Source: Planctomycetaceae bacterium (GTDB taxonomy: Bacteria > Planctomycetota > Planctomycetia > Planctomycetales > Planctomycetaceae). From it: a DNA stretch of 5,158 nucleotides. Positions 1-5,158 of the stretch are shown piece by piece (within the stretch, counting starts at the first letter, position 1; each line of letters opens with the position of its first letter). The stretch covers positions 1-5,158 of the forward strand of contig JAGQQP010000340.1 in the NCBI GenBank assembly GCA_020426085.1, given 5' to 3'. Under the pieces are notes generated by a model that was given only the letters and a program-made list of their open reading frames with translations, ran no database searches and was not told the DNA's origin. A program made the translations under genes and the position numbers.

Positions 1-1
1 C

Positions 2-499
2 ATCAAACTCAAATCAACCCGGCTGGTACCCGCCCTCGACCCGACCGGAAGATTTTATCAGCATGGCGAAAATGACTATCGCTTCCGGCTGCCTCCCGGC
101 TGGCATGTTGAGGAAAACACTCGCAATAAAGTCCAGGATGAGATCTTCGATACGGTGGTCAACCGGGATCGTTCGTTGATCCTCATTTGCTGGAAAGGAC
201 ATGAAGACGTTAAGGATGCCCAAACCGCACTGCAGCAGTATGTCAAAGAGAAAGAGCAGGAAGTCAAACAGAATCCACAGATCGCACCCACTGTGGGGTC
301 CCGTTACTATCAGCTTGTCAGTGTTCCTGCGGCTCGCGTCGGTTATTACCTGCCCGGACGCAAAAGTGCCGTGTTCCGGATTTCGTTTGTCAGTAACAAC
401 AGGCGGCACGTGATCAACGTCATCAAAACAGGTTCGGCTCACCTGGATGAACCCTCACCCGAACTGGCTTCTTTATTTAACTCGATCGAATTTGATCTT
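2..499 (+). other. N-terminal PsbP/Mog1/DcrB-like (DUF1795-type) domain, 5' truncated
   Basis: Visible residues 1-166 read as a compact alpha/beta domain. There is an F-x-LPPGW motif at the start of a strand (residues 28-34), then a hydrophobic strand (SLILICW), a charged helix with KEKEQE, a polar segment, a G-Y-Y and F-R-I-S-F strand pair, a strand VINVIKTG, and a closing helix that ends SLFNSIEFDL. This order (LP-x-GW, helix, strands, a final short helix followed by an F-x-F-like strand) is typical of the PsbP, Mog1 and DcrB/DUF1795 fold. The family assignment is by pattern only. Such domains are found in lipoproteins, lumenal proteins and small adaptor proteins. Here the domain may be a docking or chaperone-like head on the RHS shell. 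Confidence 0.5.
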
Positions 500-3400
500 C
501 GTCAGCCAGTCAGACCTGCCGCTCCAAAATCACCTCTGCCAGCCCCTCCTGCAGTGGAGCCGGTACCGCAACCCGATTTGACTCCCCCGCCGGTTTCACC
601 GGCAACGCCGACTCAGGCACCGGCACTGGCCGCGGCGACGCTCTCCTGGAAGTATGATGACAAAGTACATTCCGTCGAAATGATTGACTTCGAACAGAAC
701 GCGACAAAAAAATATTACGACCCCACCGGAAAACTGATTCGTTATGTCCGCCCTGATCAGTCTCAGATGACGTTCGCTTACGACTCGCAGGGCCGGCTCA
801 TCAGCAAAACCCGCTATGATCAGACCCGGGAACAATACACGTATGACGGGCAGGCCGATCGACTGGCGTCCGTTACGGACCAACTCGGAAAGGTTTCTAT
901 CCATTACAATCCGCAGGGGCTGATTCAGGAATTCATTGATGCACACGGTGTGACCTCCCGTTTTGATTATGATCCACAAAACCAGTTACGCGGCGTTCAG
1001 CGTTCCGATGGAGAATCAGTGGGATTTGCCTACGACGACAGGGGAGAACTGCAGCAGATGACTTTTGATGGCAAGAACCCGCTTGAGTTCAGCACATCAG
1101 AGAACGGCCTCACGACGACCCTCCGCGAGCAGGATGGGGCTTCAGAGTCTTTTGAATTTACTACCAGCGGCCAGCTCCGCCGCGCAACCGATGCCCTCGG
1201 AAAGACCACTTCTTTTAACTATGGGCCAGGAGGGCAGCTGGTTTCCACGACCAACCCATTGGGTGAAACCACTCGCTATTCCCATGACAGTGCCGGAAAT
1301 GTGCGCGTCATCAGCCGTTCTGGCACACAGGACAAGGTGCTCCTTACCTACACGAAAGCCGGACTTCCCCAGTCGGTTACGCTCCCTGGTGACCACAAAT
1401 TCCAGTTCGAATTCAATCCGTTTGGTAAGATGACCAGAACAACTGATCCGCTCGGTCGTAGTTTTGGTTACGAATACAATCAGCTGCAGCAGCTCTCGAA
1501 AATGACCTTCCCGGACGGTTCTTCACGCAATCTGGTGTACGATTCCGCCGGCCGGCTCATTTCCGATCAGCGGAGCAACGATCCTGCCACCATGTATCGT
1601 TATGATGATCGCGACCGTCTGGTCGAGGTCACATCCGCCACAGGTTCTATTCGCTATGAGTACGATGAGTATGATCGGCCGACAAGAGTCGTTGATCTCT
1701 GGTCGGGACAATTGACTTCGCTCCAGTACGATCAACGCGGACGACTCATTCAGTTGAACGATTCCCTCCGCGGGCGAACCGATTATGAGTATGACAAGTC
1801 CGGTCGCCTGATCAATGTGCGGAATGCGCAGGGACAGCAGGTCGAATTCTCTTATGCGGACTCGGATCTGCCGATCGAACGCCGCCAGGCGGGAGGCGAA
1901 ACTGTTCGTTATGAATACGATCTGATCGGGCAGTTAAAACGTGAAGACTCGACGGTCACCGGATTGAAACGCTACGATTACGATGCTCTGAACCGTTTAA
2001 AAGAGTTGACAACTCCTGCGCGGGGCACAAGGCGGTACGAATACAATCTCTCAGGCAACCTGACCCGCGTACAGGCAGGACAGGCAGAATTTCGATATGA
2101 ATACGATCCGACAGATAATCTGACGACCATCAATATTCCCGGCGGGGGACAGACCCGATTTGAATATGATGGCGCAGGTCGCGTTTTGAGCCGCAAGAAT
2201 GCCCTTGGGCAACTCCGACAGTATCGTTGGAATAATGCTGATCAGCTCGAAGCACTGACACTGGAGGATGGAAAACAGCTTTCGTATCAGTATGGTGAAC
2301 GGCGGAAACCGGTGCAGATCACTGAAGGACAGAATGTCATTCGTTCCCATGAATATAATGAGCAGGGGCTACCGGTAACGAGTACAGTTAAGGACCAGCG
2401 TTACCGCTATCTGTATGACCGCTCGGGAAAACTGCTGGAAACTCGCAATGAGTCACAGCAGACCTCGGTCGGCTACACCTATGGTAACGGAGATCGCGTC
2501 TCTACAGTCCTGCTGCCGGAAGGGAAATCGATCAACTATCGCTACGATGCAGATGCACGTTTGACCCAGGTTACAGGTCCCTCCGGTGCAGAAGTCCGTA
2601 TTGAATATGACGATCTTGGCAGACGCAAGTCCCAGCTCACCGGCAAGGCCGCCCACATCGAGTATGCCTATCATCCGAATGGTCTGCTGCAGCGTATCGA
2701 CTGCAAACAGAACGACGGAAAACTGATTTACCAGGCTGCCTATGATTATGACTCCGCCGGACGGATCATCCGCGCGGTGCTTCAGGACAAAACTTTTACC
2801 TATGCCTATGATTCCCAGGGACGTCTGAGCGAAACCGTCTATCCCGATGGCCGTCGGGAAACGTATGAGTACGATCTGGCCGGCAATATAAAAAAACGGG
2901 GCACAGAAGAACGCAAATTCAATGTCTTGAACCAGTTGCTCAGCACTGGTGAGATCGCTCTGCAATATAGTCTCACCGGCAATCTGATCAGCCGGTCACA
3001 ATTAAAGGAAACAATCCGCTTCGATTTTGACGCGCTCGACTTTTTGCAGCGGGTCGCTTTGCAGAACAACCAGACCGTCGAGTACGGTTACGACCCCGAT
3101 GGTCTGCTGGCTTCGCGTAACTCTGCCGGCAAGATGACGCAGTTTCTGCAGGACCGTAAAAACATCGTGGGAGAACTGACCGACGGCAAACTTGATCGAA
3201 TTTATCTCAATGGAAACGACCTTGATCAGCGGTTTGGGCAGGTCATCGGCAACGAACAGTATTACTTTATCACCGCTCCCGATCATTCTGTCCTCGCGGT
3301 CATCAACCAGCAGGGTGAACTCGTCAACAGCTACACCTATTCTCCTTATGGAGAAGTCAATGTCATCGAAGAACAGGTCTCAAACCGCTTCTATGCCAAA

Positions 3401-4735
3401 GGACGCTATCTCGATCAGGAGACAGGCCTCTATCATTACCGCAGTCGCTGGTATGACGCTGCCTTGTCTGTCTTCATCTCTCCTGATACCGAAGAGGGAA
3501 CACTCGCGGATCCGGTTACCCAAAACGCGTATCTCTATCTGAACGGCGAGCCCGTCAATCAGATCGACCCCGCAGGCACGACAGGCATCCCGGCGCCCGG
3601 ATCAACCGGGGCTGTCTGGCTGGAAATTCTTCCGACTCAACCTATCAATCCGACACCTCCCCCTGTTTCGATTCCCAAGATGCCGGTCAACCAGTGGATT
3701 CCCCCTGGGATGAGACATCCCTTCGAGCAGATGGAAGCCGCTCGTAGAGCAGCCTGGGCAGCTCCTGCCGAGGCTGGAGGAACTGCTGCGATGACCGCCG
3801 AACAGCAGGCTGCATACCAGTCGTTGAAAGCAGGTGGCCTCCCCAACCAAATGACCAGATTAGGCAGGCTTCGCATACTCGGTAGTCGCATGGCTCCCTG
3901 GTTGGGACGGGCTGTCATTATTTACGGAGTCTATAATAGTGGCAAGAATATCTATCAGGCCAAAGACCGCGTCGATCAGACAAAACGTGAAGTTAGTATC
4001 TGGGGTTCGGTCTGGCTGGGTGCCAAGCTGGGAGGCGCATGGGGGGCAACCGCTGGTGGCATCGGCGCGGTACCCGGTTCGATCCTCGGTGCAATTGCAG
4101 GCTACCTTGGCTCCAAACTGATCACCGATCCTGAGATCCTGTTTGACGACGATCCTCCGTTAACTGGTGAAAATCTGATCTACAAGATTCCCATCAAAAA
4201 GGATGAGGAAGGGAAACTTAAGGAAATCATCATGCAATTCCAGTTGACTGGTGAAGAAGAAAAGATGGCCGCAAAAGTGACCCTGCTCCTGCCTTTGAGT
4301 CAGAAAGAGGGAGCTGAATTAAAGAAAGAACTTGGCATCGACAGCAAAATGACATTCTTTGCACAAAAAGGGGAGGACGGATACTATGTGATTGATGACG
4401 ACCGATTCAAGAAAGTGATTCAGAAATTCTATAAGGGGATCACTTCAATGGCTGTGTCGATGGGGATGGGGTTTAGTGAAGGCCTTGGAGGCTTTGGGGG
4501 AACTTTTACACCCGGTGGAGGGGGGGGCCGCAAAGACGAGACTCAGAAGAAGATCGATAAGGTCATTGCCGGCATTCAGGTGACCGTGCATGAAGCTGAG
4601 ATCTGGATCAAACCTTCTAAAAATGGCGTGACTGGCTCTGTCACGATTGATGTTACAGTTGATGTTCCAGAACAGAAATCCTCGCGCAAATCAACCGAAT
4701 TCAAATTTTCTGGACAAATTGCCGTACCCAAGTAA
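2..4735 (+). CDS. Giant YD-repeat/RHS protein with C-terminal candidate effector tip (5' partial)
   Basis: The reading frame is open from base 2 to the TAA at 4733-4735 (1577 codons), so the gene begins left of the window. The first start-type codon is GTG 155, but the 51 codons before it continue the same domain (FRLPPGW at residues 28-34), and no good ribosome-binding site precedes it; I therefore reject it as the start. Visible order: PsbP/DUF1795-like domain (about 1-166), Pro-rich linker (167-212), about 38-40 YD repeats (about 216-1065), RHS core (1105-1192, ending DPAG), then a 385-residue C-terminal extension with a glycine zipper (1334-1373) and an unrecognised tip. In known RHS and TcC proteins the repeats coil into a hollow beta-shell that encloses a C-terminal toxin released by self-cleavage after the core. 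By inference this is a surface, secreted or contact-dependent effector or adhesin. A signal peptide, if any, lies outside the window. The RHS call is firm; toxicity is not shown. Confidence 0.95.
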   Translation: MKLKSTRLVPALDPTGRFYQHGENDYRFRLPPGWHVEENTRNKVQDEIFDTVVNRDRSLILICWKGHEDVKDAQTALQQYVKEKEQEVKQNPQIAPTVGSRYYQLVSVPAARVGYYLPGRKSAVFRISFVSNNRRHVINVIKTGSAHLDEPSPELASLFNSIEFDLRQPVRPAAPKSPLPAPPAVEPVPQPDLTPPPVSPATPTQAPALAAATLSWKYDDKVHSVEMIDFEQNATKKYYDPTGKLIRYVRPDQSQMTFAYDSQGRLISKTRYDQTREQYTYDGQADRLASVTDQLGKVSIHYNPQGLIQEFIDAHGVTSRFDYDPQNQLRGVQRSDGESVGFAYDDRGELQQMTFDGKNPLEFSTSENGLTTTLREQDGASESFEFTTSGQLRRATDALGKTTSFNYGPGGQLVSTTNPLGETTRYSHDSAGNVRVISRSGTQDKVLLTYTKAGLPQSVTLPGDHKFQFEFNPFGKMTRTTDPLGRSFGYEYNQLQQLSKMTFPDGSSRNLVYDSAGRLISDQRSNDPATMYRYDDRDRLVEVTSATGSIRYEYDEYDRPTRVVDLWSGQLTSLQYDQRGRLIQLNDSLRGRTDYEYDKSGRLINVRNAQGQQVEFSYADSDLPIERRQAGGETVRYEYDLIGQLKREDSTVTGLKRYDYDALNRLKELTTPARGTRRYEYNLSGNLTRVQAGQAEFRYEYDPTDNLTTINIPGGGQTRFEYDGAGRVLSRKNALGQLRQYRWNNADQLEALTLEDGKQLSYQYGERRKPVQITEGQNVIRSHEYNEQGLPVTSTVKDQRYRYLYDRSGKLLETRNESQQTSVGYTYGNGDRVSTVLLPEGKSINYRYDADARLTQVTGPSGAEVRIEYDDLGRRKSQLTGKAAHIEYAYHPNGLLQRIDCKQNDGKLIYQAAYDYDSAGRIIRAVLQDKTFTYAYDSQGRLSETVYPDGRRETYEYDLAGNIKKRGTEERKFNVLNQLLSTGEIALQYSLTGNLISRSQLKETIRFDFDALDFLQRVALQNNQTVEYGYDPDGLLASRNSAGKMTQFLQDRKNIVGELTDGKLDRIYLNGNDLDQRFGQVIGNEQYYFITAPDHSVLAVINQQGELVNSYTYSPYGEVNVIEEQVSNRFYAKGRYLDQETGLYHYRSRWYDAALSVFISPDTEEGTLADPVTQNAYLYLNGEPVNQIDPAGTTGIPAPGSTGAVWLEILPTQPINPTPPPVSIPKMPVNQWIPPGMRHPFEQMEAARRAAWAAPAEAGGTAAMTAEQQAAYQSLKAGGLPNQMTRLGRLRILGSRMAPWLGRAVIIYGVYNSGKNIYQAKDRVDQTKREVSIWGSVWLGAKLGGAWGATAGGIGAVPGSILGAIAGYLGSKLITDPEILFDDDPPLTGENLIYKIPIKKDEEGKLKEIIMQFQLTGEEEKMAAKVTLLLPLSQKEGAELKKELGIDSKMTFFAQKGEDGYYVIDDDRFKKVIQKFYKGITSMAVSMGMGFSEGLGGFGGTFTPGGGGGRKDETQKKIDKVIAGIQVTVHEAEIWIKPSKNGVTGSVTIDVTVDVPEQKSSRKSTEFKFSGQIAVPK
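500..637 (+). other. Pro/Ala-rich linker between head domain and YD shell
   Basis: Residues 167-212 are dominated by Pro, Ala, Val and Thr, with clusters such as PLPAPPAVEPVP and LTPPPVSPATP. The low complexity and lack of hydrophobic periodicity indicate an extended, flexible tether rather than a folded domain. It separates the compact N-terminal domain from the first YD-like repeat, which starts near WKYDD at 647. Confidence 0.8.
650..3196 (+). repeat. YD-repeat array (protein-level), about 38-40 units
   Basis: The array consists of units of about 20-22 residues with the pattern aromatic-x-Y-(D/N)-x-x-G-(R/Q/N)-L followed by a turn containing D/N-x-x-G. Good copies are FAYDSQGRL, VYDSAGRLI, YEYDKSGRLI, YAYDSQGRLS and YEYDLAGNIK. 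Counting by eye gives about 38-40 units. Several are degenerate: one near 1085-1140 has lost the YD entirely (FSTSENG), and two near 2905-2990 are shortened. The repeats are divergent at DNA level, so they look like an old array and not a recent tandem expansion. In structurally known relatives these repeats form the wall of a spiral beta-cage. This array is of the same order as, and probably somewhat longer than, that of E. coli Rhs proteins. Confidence 0.93.
3194..3577 (+). other. RHS-associated core and candidate self-cleavage site (DPAG)
   Basis: The segment has the classical order: Y-Y-F-I-T-A-PDHSVLAV, then YTYSPYGEV, then GRYLDQETGLYHYRSRWYD, FISPD, a NAYLYLNGEPVNQIDP block and DPAG at 3566-3577. 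It corresponds to the conserved RHS core that closes the shell and, in TcC and Rhs effectors, acts as an aspartyl self-protease that cuts just after the core. Two aspartates sit in the expected places: FISPD at codon 3485 and DPAG at codon 3566. Differences from the usual motif are that the common DPxGL ending reads DPAGT, and the usual GRF before I-S reads SVF. Whether the protein cleaves itself is therefore open. Confidence 0.9.
3578..4000 (+). other. Pro-rich and helical connector after the RHS core
   Basis: Residues 1193-1333 start with a Pro-rich stretch (QPINPTPPPVSIPKMP), followed by Ala-rich helical sequence (AARRAAWAAPAEAGGTAAM). Next comes a basic, hydrophobic helix around RILGSRMAPWLGRAVIIYGV and a charged segment KDRVDQTKRE. 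In many RHS and polymorphic-toxin proteins a comparable helix leads straight into a glycine zipper just before the toxin. I see no catalytic motif here, and I treat it as part of a pre-toxin or translocation connector. Confidence 0.55.
4001..4120 (+). other. Glycine-zipper pre-toxin segment
   Basis: Residues 1334-1373 are Gly/Ala-rich and hydrophobic, with Gly at i, i+3/4 spacing: WLGAKLGGAWGATAGGIG, then a VPG turn, then SILGAIAGYLGSKL. The two glycine-rich helices around a Pro-Gly turn look like a membrane-active hairpin. Similar segments are frequent between the RHS core and the toxin in polymorphic toxins, where they are thought to assist membrane passage. The role here is inferred from position and composition. 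Confidence 0.65.
4121..4732 (+). other. Unrecognised C-terminal tip in the toxin position
   Basis: The last 204 residues fall in two blocks. The first (about 1377-1486) is charged and alpha/beta-like, with acidic DDDPP, a KIPIKKDEEGK strand-turn, VTLLLPLSQ, and a DGYYVIDDDRFKKV segment. The second (1510-1577) is strand-rich, with alternating VTV, IWI, VTIDVTVDV and a final FKFSGQIAV. A Gly-rich spacer separates them. There is no cysteine and only one histidine (VHEAE), so zinc-ribbon and HNH-type nuclease motifs are absent. I recognise no toxin family. The base composition is AT-richer than the shell-coding part, which fits an exchangeable tip. It could equally be an adhesion or structural domain. 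Confidence 0.5.
4460..4528 (+). other. Gly-rich spacer containing an 8-G homopolymer
   Basis: Residues 1487-1509 (MGMGFSEGLGGFGGTF and then five Gly) form a flexible spacer within the C-terminal tip. At DNA level the last glycines are written GGA GGG GGG GGC, giving an uninterrupted run of eight G at 4520-4527. In the other two frames translation ends quickly: an inserted G leads to TAA at 4558-4560 and a deleted G leads to TGA at 4581-4583. The tract is a plausible slippage point and also a site to check for sequencing error. Confidence 0.6.
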
Positions 4736-4782
4736 CAAGTAAGCAGAGAAGGCTGAACGCATACAGGTGCTATCAAACCATT

Positions 4783-4796
4783 CCCGGAGTACCGGG
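4783..4796. other. Perfect 5-bp hairpin in the convergent gap
   Basis: The sequence CCCGG-AGTA-CCGGG is a perfect inverted repeat with a four-base loop, 47 bases past the stop of the RHS gene. No T-run follows on either strand, so it is not a typical intrinsic terminator. It may be a weak 3'-end structure or chance. The remainder of 4736-4908 shows no gene, promoter or other repeat that I can support. Confidence 0.25.
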
Positions 4797-4872
4797 CAGC
4801 AAGTGACTGTTTCAAGACAAGTTTCCTCGATCGCGATGCGGTCGGTGAAAGATCTTATTTGGATGAAGCCTA

Positions 4873-4896
4873 AGCCCCCGAACGGTGTCGAGGGCC
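4873..4896 (-). terminator. Weak candidate terminator hairpin for the minus-strand gene
   Basis: Read on the minus strand, GGCCCTCG and CGGGGGCT can pair over eight positions (two of them G-U in RNA) around an eight-base loop, starting 12 bases after the minus-strand stop. The pairing is better on the minus-strand transcript than on the plus strand. No U-run follows, so it falls short of a standard intrinsic terminator and could be chance. Confidence 0.25.
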
Positions 4897-4908
4897 GAGT
4901 CTCTTGTG

Positions 4909-5157
4909 CTAGGGTGTCTTCGAGTCGCGGGGTTGTTCTTCCGGGATCTTCCCTGCGCGAACAGCATCAAACTGCTTCTGTAATTCCTGCAGTCGCTTCA
5001 TCGCCTGTTGAGACTTCTCGATGGCAACCGGGTTTGGATTCGACACAGTGCCGATCTGTGATTTCAACGTGTTGAGTTCGTCTCGGACTTCCTGAATCTG
5101 GCTGATGATTTGTTGTTCCCTGGCGAGCATCTCCGGCGTTACCTTGACCGGTGGAGA
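4909..5157 (-). CDS. Small coiled-coil protein tail, function unknown (probably 5' partial)
   Basis: A minus-strand frame is open from the right edge to a TAG at 4909-4911, giving 83 visible codons. An ATG at 5128-5130 would give a 73-residue protein. However, GGAG directly abuts that ATG with no spacing, and the nine codons before it (SPPVKVTPE) read like a natural linker, so the gene may begin outside the window. After the ATG, I8, I12, V15, L19, L22 and I26 follow perfect 4-3-4-3-4 heptad spacing, which makes a coiled coil. A second helix (EKSQQAMKRLQELQKQF) follows a short NPNP turn, and the end is polar (EEQPRDSKTP). No catalytic motif is seen. It converges on the RHS gene, which argues against a shared operon. 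The codon choice looks genuine, whereas the opposing plus-strand frame is Ser-rich and unnatural. Confidence 0.6.
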   Translation of the reverse strand, partial: SPPVKVTPEMLAREQQIISQIQEVRDELNTLKSQIGTVSNPNPVAIEKSQQAMKRLQELQKQFDAVRAGKIPEEQPRDSKTP

Positions 5158-5158
5158 A

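Noticed and set aside
14..442. Minus-strand open frame of 142 codons opposite the N-terminal domain
   Set aside because: The plus frame carries a coherent domain here. The antisense product has no recognisable pattern and no ribosome-binding site was evident.
706..712. A-AAA-AAA slippery heptamer in frame (and a second one at 2890-2896) that might direct -1 frameshifting
   Set aside because: Both are simple Lys-Lys codon pairs. At 706-712 the -1 frame ends at a TGA within about 10 codons, so a frameshift would only truncate the protein, and I see no convincing stimulatory stem-loop downstream.
2453..2965. Minus-strand open frame of 170 codons within the YD-repeat region
   Set aside because: It lies wholly opposite well-formed YD repeats. 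Its sequence is a mirror of the repeated codons (runs of Ile/Val/Gly), with no motif of its own.
650..3196. DNA-level tandem repeat or recent amplification in the YD array
   Set aside because: Only short shared words coding for Tyr-Glu-Tyr-Asp recur. The units are strongly divergent in DNA, so the array is a protein-level repeat and not a recent duplication.
4767..5075. Plus-strand open frame of 102 codons starting at a GTG just after the RHS gene, in the position expected for an immunity gene
   Set aside because: The translation is Ser/Arg-rich with no secondary-structure pattern, the GTG has no ribosome-binding site, and most of it lies opposite the minus-strand coiled-coil frame, which looks much more protein-like.

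Overview
The window is almost filled by one very large plus-strand gene that runs in from beyond the left edge and stops at 4733-4735. It encodes a YD-repeat/RHS protein, with 1577 codons visible. Reading left to right it has: the end of a compact N-terminal domain that looks like the PsbP/Mog1/DcrB (DUF1795-like) fold; a proline/alanine-rich linker; roughly 38-40 degenerate YD repeats; an RHS-associated core ending in a DPAG motif; and a C-terminal extension of about 385 residues. That extension holds a Pro-rich stretch, a hydrophobic helix, a glycine-zipper segment of the kind that often precedes toxin tips in RHS and other polymorphic-toxin proteins, and an unrecognised last part of about 200 residues interrupted by a Gly-rich spacer.

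After a 173-base convergent gap (4736-4908), which holds only two weak hairpins, a short minus-strand reading frame enters from the right edge. It encodes a coiled-coil tail of unknown function and ends at 4909. The two genes face each other, so they are not in one operon. No plus-strand gene that could serve as an immunity partner follows the RHS gene inside the window.

The organism is a bacterium of middling G+C: hand counts on a few rows give about 53% in the repeat region and about 44% in the C-terminal tip. Giant YD-repeat proteins with unusual N-terminal domains and weak ribosome-binding signals fit a planctomycete-like genome, but this is a weak inference from style, not from a marker gene.

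The most interesting part is the C-terminal tip. It sits in the normal toxin position of an RHS protein, matches no toxin family I recognise, is AT-richer than the shell-coding part, and contains an 8-G homopolymer where slippage in either direction would end translation early. I see no RNA gene, mobile element or CRISPR array.
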